Below, one piece after another: positions 30,696 through 38,838 of a stretch of 64,000 nucleotides of DNA. The stretch comes from Manganibacter manganicus (GTDB lineage Bacteria > Pseudomonadota > Alphaproteobacteria > Rhizobiales > Rhizobiaceae): the NCBI RefSeq assembly GCF_002075885.1, contig NZ_MDET01000001.1:164563-228562 (forward strand). The letters are read 5' to 3'. The number at the start of each line of letters is the position of its first letter. Position 1 is the stretch's first letter. The notes under the pieces were generated by a model. It made no database searches. It saw only the letters and a list, made by a program, of their open reading frames with translations, and was not told the DNA's origin. The translations under genes and the position numbers were made by a program.

Positions 30696-31999
30696 GCAGC
30701 ACCGCCGCAACCGCCGCGCCGACGAAGCAGGGCAAGGCCGCCGGCGCCGGGCCGTTTTCCGGCTTCGAGCGCATGGTGGCCTGGCGCTACCTGCGCTCGC
30801 GCCGCAAGGAGACGGTGATCTCCGTCATCGCCTCGATCTCCTTCCTCGGCATCATGCTGGGCGTGGCCACGCTCATCGTCGTGATGGCGGTGATGAACGG
30901 ATTTCGGGCCGAGCTCCTGACCCGCATTCTCGGCGTCAATGGCCATGTCGTCATCACCGCGGTCGATCTGCCGCTTGAGGACTATGCGGCCGTGGCCGGG
31001 CGCATCAACGACGTGCCCGGCGTCAAATACGCCATTCCGCTGATCGACGGACAGGTGCTTGCCCAGGGCAATGTCGGTTCCGGAACCGGCGCGCTGGTGC
31101 GCGGCATTCGCGGCGAGGATCTGGCCAAGGTGTCGATCGTCTCCAGGAACATCAAGCAGGGGTCGCTTGCCGATTTCGATAAAAGCGACGGCGTCGCCAT
31201 CGGCAGCCGGATGGCGGAGAATCTCGGCCTCGGCATCGGCGATTCGATCACGCTGATCTCGCCCGACGGCGACGTCACGCCGTTTGGCACGACTCCGCGC
31301 GTCAAGGCATACCCGATTGTCGCCATCTTCGAGGTGGGCATGTCGGAATATGACAGTTCCATCATCTATATGCCGTTTTCGGAAGCCCAGCTCTATTTCA
31401 ACATGGCAGGCAAGGCACAGGCCATCGAGGTCTATGTCGACAACCCCGATAATGTCGACGTGCTGAAACCGAAGATCGAAGCGGCGGCGCAACGCCAGAT
31501 CTACATGACCGACTGGCGCCAGCGAAACCACACCTTCTTTTCCGCGCTCGAGGTCGAGCGCAACGTCATGTTCATGATCCTGACGCTGATCGTGCTGGTG
31601 GCGGCACTCAACATCATTTCGGGCCTTGTCATGCTGGTGAAGGACAAGGGCCACGACATCGCCATCCTGCGCACCATGGGCGCGACACGGGGGGCGATCT
31701 TGCGCATCTTTCTGATGACGGGCGCGGCGATCGGCGTGGTGGGCACGATTGCCGGTGTGGCGCTCGGCGTCGTTATCTGCATGAATATCGAGCGCATCAG
31801 GGAGTTCTTCTCCTGGATTCTCGGGACGGTGCTGTTCAATCCGGAGCTTTATTTCCTCAGTCAGCTGCCGGCGAAGATGGATGCCGGCGAGACGATCTCG
31901 GTGGTGGCGATGGCGCTGGTGCTTTCCTTTCTGGCCACTCTTTTCCCGGCATGGCGGGCCGCGCGGCTCGATCCGGTCGAAGCTCTAAGGTATGAATGA
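30692..31999 (+). CDS. lolC: Lipoprotein-releasing ABC transporter permease (LolC/E family)
   Basis: 435 residues from GTG 30692, overlapping the proS stop. One N-terminal transmembrane helix (about 45-70, [20 protein letters not shown]), a periplasmic domain of some 200 residues and three C-terminal helices with the FtsX fold are seen, ending in [23 protein letters not shown]. With LolD it extracts outer-membrane lipoproteins from the inner membrane. A single LolC/E-type permease, as here, would act as a homodimer. Coupled to lolD by ATGA. Confidence 0.92.
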   Translation: MSSTAATAAPTKQGKAAGAGPFSGFERMVAWRYLRSRRKETVISVIASISFLGIMLGVATLIVVMAVMNGFRAELLTRILGVNGHVVITAVDLPLEDYAAVAGRINDVPGVKYAIPLIDGQVLAQGNVGSGTGALVRGIRGEDLAKVSIVSRNIKQGSLADFDKSDGVAIGSRMAENLGLGIGDSITLISPDGDVTPFGTTPRVKAYPIVAIFEVGMSEYDSSIIYMPFSEAQLYFNMAGKAQAIEVYVDNPDNVDVLKPKIEAAAQRQIYMTDWRQRNHTFFSALEVERNVMFMILTLIVLVAALNIISGLVMLVKDKGHDIAILRTMGATRGAILRIFLMTGAAIGVVGTIAGVALGVVICMNIERIREFFSWILGTVLFNPELYFLSQLPAKMDAGETISVVAMALVLSFLATLFPAWRAARLDPVEALRYE

Positions 32000-32685
32000 T
32001 GGCCGCTTCGGATGCCGTGATCGAGTTGAAGGGTGTCGAGCGGCATTATGTGCAGGGCTCGGACAAACTCACCATCCTGAGCGGCGTCGATTTTTCGCTG
32101 AGACGCGGTGAGATCGTCGCCCTGGTGGCGCCGTCGGGCACGGGGAAATCCACCTTGCTGCACACGGCCGGGCTGCTGGAACGGCCCGACGCCGGCGACG
32201 TGATCCTGGCGGGGCGCGCCTGCGGCCGCCTGTCGGACGACCAGCGCACCTCGATCCGCCGCAACGATGTCGGTTTCGTCTACCAGTTCCACCATCTGCT
32301 GCCGGAATTCTCGGCGCTTGAAAACCTCATGATGCCGCAACTCATCAGGGGCCTGCCGCGCGAGGAGGCGGCAAAGCGGGCGGCGCAACTGCTCGACTAT
32401 ATGCAGATCGGCAAGCGCGGGCATCACCGGCCGGCCGAGCTTTCCGGCGGCGAACAGCAGCGCGTGGCGATTGCCCGCGCGGTAGCCAATGCGCCGCTGG
32501 TCCTGCTGGCCGACGAGCCGACCGGCAATCTCGACCCCGTCACGGCGTCCTATGTCTTCGAGGCGCTGGAGGCGCTGGTCCGGCAATCCGGCCTCGCGGC
32601 GCTGATCGCGACCCACAATCACGAGCTTGCCGCGCGCATGGACCGGCGCGTCACCCTGGCCGACGGCAAGGTCGTTCCGCTTTAA
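31996..32685 (+). CDS. lolD: Lipoprotein-releasing ABC transporter ATP-binding protein
   Basis: 229 residues. Walker [10 protein letters not shown] lies at 45-53, followed by [17 protein letters not shown], the signature LSGGEQQR near 149, Walker B LLADEP and H-loop [16 protein letters not shown] in the Q-loop region is typical for LolD. It forms the ATPase of LolCD at the inner membrane. In many Rhizobiales dnaE follows lolD; here the next items are an SOS-box microprotein and lipB. Confidence 0.94.
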   Translation: MMAASDAVIELKGVERHYVQGSDKLTILSGVDFSLRRGEIVALVAPSGTGKSTLLHTAGLLERPDAGDVILAGRACGRLSDDQRTSIRRNDVGFVYQFHHLLPEFSALENLMMPQLIRGLPREEAAKRAAQLLDYMQIGKRGHHRPAELSGGEQQRVAIARAVANAPLVLLADEPTGNLDPVTASYVFEALEALVRQSGLAALIATHNHELAARMDRRVTLADGKVVPL

Positions 32686-32778
32686 GCGCGCCTTATGCGC
32701 CTGCCGCCGGACTTTCCCATAGTCGCAGCCGTTTGACGCGGCTCTCTCTGCTCGTCTCCATAACTGATTCTTAACCGT

Positions 32779-32797
32779 GCCGGCGCGTTACGCCGGC
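32779..32797. repeat. GC-rich hairpin after lolD
   Basis: GCCGGCG and CGCCGGC form a 7-bp perfect stem with a CGTTA loop, about 95 nt after lolD and just before the SOS-type promoter. The following bases have only a short T run (gtttcc), so termination ability is uncertain. Confidence 0.45.
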
Positions 32798-32813
32798 GTG
32801 GCGTTTCCTGCCG

Positions 32814-32848
32814 TTGACATTTGAACAAAAATAGAACAAATTACGAAC
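32814..32848 (+). promoter_or_regulatory. Promoter with three tandem LexA-type GAAC repeats
   Basis: TTGACA (32814-32819) is a perfect -35. It is followed by GAAC at 32823, 32834 and 32845, each 11 bp apart, giving two overlapping GAAC-N7-GAAC boxes. GAAC-N7-GAAC (GTTC-N7-GTTC) is the established LexA recognition sequence of alphaproteobacteria. The boxes cover the spacer and -10 region, where bound LexA would block RNA polymerase. The chance of three in phase in a window this size is low by simple base counting. Confidence 0.8.
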
Positions 32849-32870
32849 ATACTAAAAACAGGAGAGAGTT

Positions 32871-32957
32871 ATGGCCGATTTCGTTCAGGACGTTGTCTCG
32901 CTGGTCTGCATGAGCACCTTCCTCGTTTCCATGGCGATCTGGATCGGCGCGATGTGA
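32871..32957 (+). CDS. SOS-box-controlled membrane microprotein (28 aa)
   Basis: A 28-codon frame starting at ATG 32871 with a strong GGAGAGAG ribosome site 2-9 nt upstream. The product starts MADFVQDVVSLV and continues as one hydrophobic helix (about residues 8-28, with CMSTFLVSMAIWIGAM at the end), consistent with a single-pass inner-membrane peptide. It stands alone behind triple LexA-type boxes and converges on lipB, with the stops 1 base apart. SOS-induced membrane peptides of similar size that block division exist (Caulobacter SidA, 29 residues). I infer a similar type of role but do not claim sequence homology. Confidence 0.7.
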   Translation: MADFVQDVVSLVCMSTFLVSMAIWIGAM

Positions 32958-32958
32958 T

Positions 32959-33702
32959 TCAGCCGGCTTTCTGAAGCGTCGTGGAGGCTATGGCGGAGGC
33001 CGGACCGAACACCTCTTCGAAGGCCGCTTTCAATGCCGCATCGAGATCCGCCATGGTTACGGGCAGGCCGAGATCGACGAGGCTGGTAACGCCATGGTCC
33101 TGTACGCCGCAGGGCACGATGCCGCCGAAATGGCCGAGCTCCGGCTCGACATTGATGGCAATGCCGTGGAAGCTGACCCATTTGCGCAGCCTGATGCCGA
33201 TGGCGGCGATCTTGTCTTCTGCAGGCGTGCCGTCGGACATCTGGGGCCGGTCGGGCCGCACCACCCACACGCCGACACGGTCCTCGCGCCGTTCGCCACG
33301 TACATTGAAGGCGGCGAGCGTTTCGATGATCCATTGCTCCAGGGCGGCGACGAAGGCCCGCACGTCCTCGCGCCTTCGTTTCAGGTCGAGCATGACATAG
33401 GCGACCCGCTGGCCGGGACCATGATAGGTGTATTCGCCGCCGCGCCCGGCGGCGAAGACCGGAAAGCGATCCGGCTCGATGAGGTCTTCCGTGCGGGCGC
33501 TGGTGCCGGCGGTGTAGAGCGGCGGGTGTTCCACCAGCCAGATGAGTTCGCCTTGCGTGCCGGTGCGGATGGCTTCGACACGCGCTTCCATGAAGGCCAG
33601 CGCGTCAGGGTAGGCGGTGAGCCCCGGCTCGATTCGCCATTCGACTGCGGTTGAGCCGGGCGCTGGAAGGAACGACGTGGCGATCTGGCTGCGGTCGGGC
33701 AT
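32959..33702 (-). CDS. lipB: Octanoyl-[acyl-carrier-protein] transferase
   Basis: 247 residues from ATG 33702 (GGAGTC upstream). The frame stays open for another 88 codons upstream, but that sequence crosses the promoter area and does not look like LipB. LipB moves octanoyl from ACP to lipoyl-domain lysines. Motifs are [20 protein letters not shown] (about 83-102), the catalytic Lys in [15 protein letters not shown] and the catalytic Cys in [15 protein letters not shown]. Confidence 0.94.
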   Translation of the reverse strand: MPDRSQIATSFLPAPGSTAVEWRIEPGLTAYPDALAFMEARVEAIRTGTQGELIWLVEHPPLYTAGTSARTEDLIEPDRFPVFAAGRGGEYTYHGPGQRVAYVMLDLKRRREDVRAFVAALEQWIIETLAAFNVRGERREDRVGVWVVRPDRPQMSDGTPAEDKIAAIGIRLRKWVSFHGIAINVEPELGHFGGIVPCGVQDHGVTSLVDLGLPVTMADLDAALKAAFEEVFGPASAIASTTLQKAG

Positions 33703-33914
33703 GGGAGACTCCGGATATCTTCCCCATATGGCGGCAATGCGCTGAAACGTCCAGTTCAGGCTTAAAGGCGGCGCCATATTGGAGCCGGCGGGGAAGCGTT
33801 CCTGAAACCGCGGCAAATGCATATTCGGCTGCGAATATTGCGCGCGGCACCCTTGTTTCGTGGAGAGCGATTTGCTACACGCCGCGAGCCGGATGCTTCC
33901 GGCTTCTACCGCGT

Positions 33915-33999
33915 GCGGTCGTGGCGGAATTGGTAGACGCGCAGCGTTGAGGTCGCTGTGGGGCAACCCGTGGAAGTTCGAGTCTTCTCGACCGCACCA
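33915..33999 (+). tRNA. tRNA-Leu (anticodon GAG)
   Basis: 85 nt with a long variable arm. Acceptor GCGGTCG (33915-33921) pairs with CGACCGC (33989-33995). The anticodon stem CAGCG/CGCTG holds loop TTGAGGT with anticodon GAG (CUC/CUU codons). The variable arm is TGGGGCAACCCG and the T arm GTTCGAGTC. CCA is encoded at 33997-33999. The accessory stretch to its right (34.1-39.2 kb) begins here, but no duplicated tRNA 3' end was found. Confidence 0.97.
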
Positions 34000-34111
34000 A
34001 AGACTTTCCAGCGATTTATCCTGTATCCGTGCGAGCTATGACAGGCTTGGCGGCGGCCGTGGATAATCGGCGCAGACAGGGCAGACTGCCCGCCCTGTCT
34101 GGCCCATGCCC

Positions 34112-34603
34112 TTATTTGCTCGGCATATGGTGCTTCGGGCCATGCCAGCCGTGCTTGCCATGGTGCTTTCCATGCCAGCCATGCTTGCCGTGATGCGCGG
34201 CCCGCAGTTCCTTGCGGTCGATCTTGCCGTCATCATTGCGGTCCAGAGCAGCGAATTCCTTCGCCTTCTGCTTCTGGATTTCATCCAGCGTCACCTTGCC
34301 GTCACTGTTTACATCGAGCCGGTGTTCCAGGCGGTCGGCCCGGCGCTGGACAATCTGCTTCAACACATGCGCCTCGATCTCCTCGCGGGACAGCGTACCG
34401 TCACCATCGGTGTCGGCGCCTTTCAGTGCGTCCATGCGCGAGAATTTCTCCAGGTCGATCGGGCCGTGCTTGAAGTTCTTGCCGTCTTTGGGCGTATCAA
34501 CCGAAACCTGGTTGGTCTCGGCCTGATTATTATCCTGAGCGAAGGCATATCCGACCGTCGCCATCGAGGCCATAAAAATAACGGAAGCAGCGATACGTTT
34601 CAT
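34112..34603 (-). CDS. Secreted EF-hand protein with His/Gly/Lys-rich tail
   Basis: 163 residues. A signal peptide (1-22, cleavage near YAFA-Q) is followed by three EF-hand loops: DTDGDGTLSREE (64-75), DVNSDGKVTLDE (97-108) and DRNDDGKIDRKE (121-132). All have acidic residues at positions 1, 3, 5 and 12. The tail (137-160) repeats HGKHGWHG and could bind Cu, Ni or Zn. It is probably a periplasmic calcium-responsive or metal-buffering protein; no enzymatic domain is seen. Monocistronic. Confidence 0.85.
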   Translation of the reverse strand: MKRIAASVIFMASMATVGYAFAQDNNQAETNQVSVDTPKDGKNFKHGPIDLEKFSRMDALKGADTDGDGTLSREEIEAHVLKQIVQRRADRLEHRLDVNSDGKVTLDEIQKQKAKEFAALDRNDDGKIDRKELRAAHHGKHGWHGKHHGKHGWHGPKHHMPSK

Positions 34604-34813
34604 TACTTAAACTCCATTTCGTTGTTTCAGGCACGCCTTGGGAGAACGCACGGGAAATATCGAGTTTGGGGCATGAATACCGGATGAATGCGGGGATTAA
34701 ACATTCGTAATGTTCAGGAGGACCTCGGGTGACTTCCGCCTGGGAGGCTGCAAGGGGGCCTTTTGTCGAGGACGTCGACGGGATAGCATCTAGGCGGCAC
34801 AGGTGGCAGGGAC

Positions 34814-35410
34814 GTGACCGACAGACTTTTTCCCAAAGCGAGGTTGGATTCTTTCGTGGATGGTGTCTTCGCGTTCGCGATGACTTTGCTCGTGGTGAAT
34901 GTCGAACTTCCCGACGATTTCAAACCTCGCAACGCCGCTGAACTTGCTCAAGGGCTCTTCGACCTCAGCGATACCTTTCTCGCCTATGTCATAACGTTCG
35001 TGGTGCTCGCGGGCTTCTGGATATGGCGCGTCAAGGGAGACGACCTTCCGGCGGCCAGCCGCCCATTTGTGTGGATGGTGCTGGCTCACCTGTTCTTTGT
35101 AACACTTATGCCGTTTTCAATGCTCGTCATTGGACGATACGACTTCGCGCCGGCGATCTGGACGTATAGCGGCAACATGATCTTCCTGGCGTTGACGGCT
35201 ATAGGCACCGGGCTGGTATCGGCGCGTGATGCAGGCCGCCGATTCTCGTTAAGCGATGTTTCCGGCTATCTGGTACTGATCGCGTCAGCCATTCTTTCGA
35301 TCATGATCGCGCAGATCAATGTCGACTATGCGATGCTCGCCTATCTCGTCAATCTTGCGTCGCCGGTTCTGGCAAGACGTCGCGTGACAGATAAAGCACC
35401 GCCCGCCTAA
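34814..35410 (+). CDS. TMEM175-family (DUF1211) potassium channel-like protein
   Basis: 198 residues with about six transmembrane helices. Bacterial TMEM175 proteins form K+-leak channels from six-helix subunits. The N-terminal motif is RLDSFVDGVFAFAMTLLVVN, where most relatives have FSDGVFA, so the pore-helix Ser is Val here. FLAYVITFVVLAGFWIWR and HLFFVTLMPFSMLVIGRY are family-typical. A ribosome site (GGCAGGGACG) precedes ATG 34814. It stands alone. Confidence 0.85.
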   Translation: MTDRLFPKARLDSFVDGVFAFAMTLLVVNVELPDDFKPRNAAELAQGLFDLSDTFLAYVITFVVLAGFWIWRVKGDDLPAASRPFVWMVLAHLFFVTLMPFSMLVIGRYDFAPAIWTYSGNMIFLALTAIGTGLVSARDAGRRFSLSDVSGYLVLIASAILSIMIAQINVDYAMLAYLVNLASPVLARRRVTDKAPPA

Positions 35411-35706
35411 AACCGAAAACCCCGCCGAAGCGACGTCTTACTTGTTTCCAGTCTCGCCAAAGTTGCCTGCTTTGCCGTGGCCTTCGGCGCGCCGGTCGCG
35501 GACGTATGACTAGTGCCAATCGTCCATGGTTCGCCGCCTGTAGCCGGATCGGGATTGGCGGTCACTTCGTACCTTCACGGCGACCGATAGCGGCCCGCCC
35601 TACTGGGCTGGTTCTCATGTCGTTTCCTTTTATTCAGCCGGCGCGGCTATGCTTGCCTTGGCCGGCGTTGCCTTCTAGGCTTCGCTCTGCTGTTAAGGAC
35701 TCTCAT
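35411..35706. other. Intergenic stretch before the C5-epimerase-like gene
   Basis: 296 bp. The frame of the downstream gene is open back to 35506, but its codon content (Arg/Pro/Trp-rich) does not look coding. On the minus strand a short frame ending near 35442 reads RRAEGHGKAGNFGETGNK, but it has an in-frame stop just upstream and no start. It may be a gene remnant. Nothing else was recognised. Confidence 0.3.
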
Positions 35707-36675
35707 ATGCGCCCTCTTCTTGTTGCATCTATATTTCTGGCCGCATGTTCTGCCGCTTATTCAGCCGAGTTATCCGACGCTGCACGGCAGTCCATCGCCA
35801 AGGAAATTAAGATCTACGAAGATAGCAAGATGGTAGCCGGATCGTTCGACTATTCGAGCGTCGGGCCATATCTCAGTTATGCCAAAAAATCATTCAGGAC
35901 AGCAGGGAGGATCAAGCTCGATGCCGATGGTCTTCCCATGGTCCGATATGGAGAAGAATTTCAATACAATCCAGTCACAATCGCGCAGTTCGGCCTCGCA
36001 AAGGACGCGCAAGGCGACATCTCCGGTCTCAAGAAGGCGGCAGACAAATTGATTGATCTGCAGCGGAGTGACGGGGCTTTCCCCTACTATTTCCAATTCA
36101 GGCCATATATGATGACCGCCAACTATGCACCCGGATGGGTTTCAGGAATGGCGCAAGGACAGGCGTTGAGTGTACTTTCCAGGGGATGGAAGAAAACAGG
36201 CGACAATAGATACCTTAAGGCCGGGAACGCTGCCCTTTCGTTCCTTCAGGTAAAGCATCCAGATGGTCCAATGACGACTCTTGCGGATCTCGACCCGGCA
36301 TTATCCAATTACATATTTTTTGAAGAATATATAACAGATCCTCATACATACACTCTAAATGGATATATGTTTACCCTTATTGGATTATACGACTGGTCTA
36401 CAATTACAGGATCAAAAACCGCCAATAGATTGTTCAAAGATGGAATAAAGACCCTCGAGAAAATTTTACCCCTGTATGACCTCGGTAATTTCTCGTCTTA
36501 CGATCTATATTATATAACACAGCCAAAATATCTGGTCCAAGTCCCGCCGCACGTTGCGGCGCGATATCACAAAGTCCACTTGGAACTACTGAGCGCGCTG
36601 TATAGCGTAACCCACGTCCAATTATTTCATGAAGTAGATAGCCGCTGGCGGAAATACGTTAATCAAGCGCCTTAG
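35707..36675 (+). CDS. D-glucuronyl C5-epimerase-like secreted protein (C5-epim_C domain)
   Basis: 322 residues from ATG 35707 (AAGGA upstream). The N-terminus is a lipoprotein-like signal (FLAAC, Cys 15) with an alternative signal-peptidase I site AYSA-E. The mature part resembles the alpha/alpha-barrel C-terminal domain of glucuronyl C5-epimerases: EEFQYNPVTIAQFGLA, DGAFPYYFQF, GWVSGMAQGQALSVLSRGW, and FSSYDLYYI near the end. That family inverts glucuronate to iduronate in heparosan-like chains. Base composition is clearly more AT-rich than the neighbours (especially 36300-36660), suggesting transfer. An IS sits exactly at its stop codon. Confidence 0.72.
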   Translation: MRPLLVASIFLAACSAAYSAELSDAARQSIAKEIKIYEDSKMVAGSFDYSSVGPYLSYAKKSFRTAGRIKLDADGLPMVRYGEEFQYNPVTIAQFGLAKDAQGDISGLKKAADKLIDLQRSDGAFPYYFQFRPYMMTANYAPGWVSGMAQGQALSVLSRGWKKTGDNRYLKAGNAALSFLQVKHPDGPMTTLADLDPALSNYIFFEEYITDPHTYTLNGYMFTLIGLYDWSTITGSKTANRLFKDGIKTLEKILPLYDLGNFSSYDLYYITQPKYLVQVPPHVAARYHKVHLELLSALYSVTHVQLFHEVDSRWRKYVNQAP

Positions 36676-37605
36676 TGTCCGTTCCAAAAAGGGTTGAGTG
36701 ATTTCAGTAGGTTGTGATTCCGTCGGATTGCTGAGATTCGATGGAGATCACGATGCCTTAAACCGAAACCACTCGGCCGCACTATGAGCGGCGTTGCCGT
36801 CGCTATGCAAGCGCCCTGACCGATGAAGAATGGGCGCAGATCGAGCCGCTGATATCGTCACCGAACCGCATTGGGTGTCCGCGCAAGACGAACCTGCGCA
36901 AAGTGGTGAACGCGCTTTTGTACATGGCGTCCTCGGGCGGCGCGTGGCGGCTTTTGCCTAAGGGCTTTCCGCCGTCCTCGACCGTGCAGAAATACTTCTA
37001 TCGTTGGCGTGACAAGGACCTGGCGCACACGATCAACAACGAACTGGCGGTGGCCGCGCGGGAAAGGGAAGGCCCAGAGGTCAGTTCCACCGCCGGCGTC
37101 ATCGACAGCCAGTCAGTCAAGACCACCGAAAGCGGTGGAATTCGTGGGTTTGATACCGGCAAGAAGGTTCTGGGCCGCAAGCGCCATATCATCACCGATA
37201 CCCTCGGCCTGCTGGTGGGGCTGGTCGTCCATTCCGCCGATATTCAAGATCGGGACGGCGCACTGGCTGTCCTGAAATCGATCCTTGAACGTTGGCCGTG
37301 GCTGCGTCATGTCTTCGCCGATGGCGGCTATGCCGAGCCGAAGTTGAGGGAGCGGCGCAACAGGTCGGGACCTTGACGCTGGAAATCATCAAGCGCTCGG
37401 ACAGTGCAAAAGGCGTCGAGGTGCTGCCGCGACGGTGGGTCGTTGAGCGCAAATTCGCGTCGCTTGGCCGCTGCCGAAGGCTGGCTAAGGACTTTGAATG
37501 AACCATCGCGTCCGCCGAGGCATGGGTCTTCATCGCAAATATCCGCCTGCTCACCCGCAGGCTTGTAAGGCCTTGAAAACACCGCGCTCATTTTGATTCA
37601 GACAC
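36675..37605 (+). mobile_element. IS5-family insertion sequence (IS1031-like), degenerate, 931 bp
   Basis: Imperfect terminal inverted repeats begin GTGTCCGTTCCAAAAAGGG on the left and, reading inward, GTGTCTGAATCAAAATGAG on the right. One transposase gene fills the element. Size, DDE transposase and TNA target duplication fit the IS5 family. The gene has three lesions, so the copy is probably inactive unless helped in trans. Confidence 0.85.
36753..37576 (+). pseudogene. IS5-family DDE transposase, disrupted
   Basis: The frame starts ATG CCT TAA, a stop at codon 3. It then continues as TETTRPHYERRC...LTDEEWAQIEPLIS with the catalytic GVIDSQSVKTTE (first Asp) and [11 protein letters not shown] (second Asp). 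A one-base deletion near 37350 shifts the frame, after which EAAQQVG...[14 protein letters not shown] carries the catalytic Glu. An in-frame TGA (37499-37501) interrupts the last 24 codons. The order of DDE residues is intact but no full-length protein can be made without suppression or frameshifting. Confidence 0.88.
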
Positions 37606-38574
37606 TTAGATATACATAATCCAAATATCATTTTGTACGCTCGTCCCCGCATTGGTGTTGCCGGCAAGCAGGATGATTTTCCCGCTGTGGGAAAATACGG
37701 TTGGTGCATGTCGGGCCGGCGGGCGGTGTTTGGTCGGAACTCTTTCCCACATTCCGCCATCTTTGGAGCGCCAGATATTTCCCACGTTCTCGCCAATCTG
37801 ATTGACGTAGCCACCGATGATGTAAAGCCACCCTTCATGGCTAACAAAACCAGGCCACATGCGGTCACGCCATTCCGCATTGGCGGCCAATCTCTCCCAT
37901 GATTTAGGGTTCTCGGGATCATCCGAGGCCCACACCTCGTTGAGCGAGGTCATCTTATCGTATCCGCGTTCTGGCACCTTGTTTGGAATCTTCAAGGCGC
38001 CGCCAACAACGATGATTCGGCCACCATGCACCACAGATCTGAACGCAAGCCGGTTTTCAAATGGGCTTGAGACGCGTTTCCATGTGTTTCCGGCCAGAAT
38101 GAAGTTTCCCTTGTCGGTCAGCAATACAAGCTTGCCGTTGAACGAGAGGATCGGCTTTTCCGAGCCGAGCGGCGGCAGATCGCCGGTGCACTCATGCTCT
38201 TGCCACATTACCCCGTCAACCGAGGTCATCACGGTCGGGTAGGTCGCGACCATCTTTCCTTCGTGAGCCGTGATGGGCGAATAGGCCGCGAAGGGCGTCG
38301 ATGGATTTACCATTGTCCAGTTGATGCCGTCGTCGGACGAAAGCAGATCGCGGCGCGGAACATTCCCAACCATGTAGCCGCCGCATAGCCACAGCTTGTC
38401 TTGGTAGATGAAGCCCCGCGCCGAATCCCTTATCTCGAACTGATCTTCGTCAGGCGTCACTTCGATCCAATCCGGATCGTGTATGAATTCCGCCCCAACC
38501 CCGCCGATGATCGCCGTGGTTCCCGCGCCTGCCAAAAATGTGAGAACGTCCCGCCTATTCACGGGAAGCTTCAT
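37606..38574 (-). CDS. Tat-exported kelch-like beta-propeller protein
   Basis: 322 residues from ATG 38574 (a GTG at 38628 would add 18 residues). The N-terminus is a twin-arginine signal: VNRRDVLTFLAGAG followed by a hydrophobic stretch. The mature protein is built of repeated blades with GG turns and W near the end (LWLCGGYMVGN, RIIVVGGALKIP, WLYIIGGYVNQIGENVGNIW, KIILLAGNTNAGTSVQNDIW), as in kelch/galactose-oxidase-type propellers. It is probably a periplasmic sugar-binding or polysaccharide-related protein. It is convergent with the epimerase-like gene, and the two once shared a TTAG stop overlap now split by the IS. Confidence 0.7.
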   Translation of the reverse strand: MKLPVNRRDVLTFLAGAGTTAIIGGVGAEFIHDPDWIEVTPDEDQFEIRDSARGFIYQDKLWLCGGYMVGNVPRRDLLSSDDGINWTMVNPSTPFAAYSPITAHEGKMVATYPTVMTSVDGVMWQEHECTGDLPPLGSEKPILSFNGKLVLLTDKGNFILAGNTWKRVSSPFENRLAFRSVVHGGRIIVVGGALKIPNKVPERGYDKMTSLNEVWASDDPENPKSWERLAANAEWRDRMWPGFVSHEGWLYIIGGYVNQIGENVGNIWRSKDGGMWERVPTKHRPPARHAPTVFSHSGKIILLAGNTNAGTSVQNDIWIMYI

Positions 38575-38800
38575 ACCGTTCAGATACTGAAATTGCCAGC
38601 ACGGATTACGACGGTTCCTAACGGACACGAGCCTTTTCTTTTCCCTGCGTCGGGGGCGACTGTCGTCGGGCCTTGGCTTTCACTAAGGCTGTTGTACGAG
38701 CCACTTCACCCGCCGCCCATCCGAACAGCTTCGGGTCTCGCTGTTGCAAAACGGCCTCTGCGTGACACCTGCGGCTCGCGGTTTCCTGCGGCTGTAAGAA

Positions 38801-38830
38801 GAAACCCCGGCTTGGTTCGGCCGGGGTTTC
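38801..38830 (-). terminator. Strong hairpin terminator after the His/Arg-rich Tat protein gene
   Basis: GAAACCCCGGC (38801-38811) and GCCGGGGTTTC (38820-38830) form an 11-bp perfect stem. On the minus strand it lies 9 nt after the TGA of the Tat protein gene and is followed by TTCTTA. It may also serve rightward transcription. Confidence 0.65.
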
Positions 38831-38838
38831 GGAGTTGG

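Larger units (their letters stand above)
36672..37608. repeat. 3-bp target duplication TTA flanking the IS
   Basis: TTA at 36672-36674 and TTA at 37606-37608 directly flank the element. A TNA-type 3-bp duplication fits IS5 elements of the IS1031 kind. Removing the IS and one TTA joins CCTTAGATATAC, in which TAG stops the plus-strand gene and TTA is the TAA stop of the minus-strand gene. Confidence 0.7.

Noticed and set aside
35411..35520. Minus-strand remnant ending RRAEGHGKAGNFGETGNK
   Set aside because: An in-frame stop lies just upstream and no start codon is available; it may be a decayed gene end but is too short to call.
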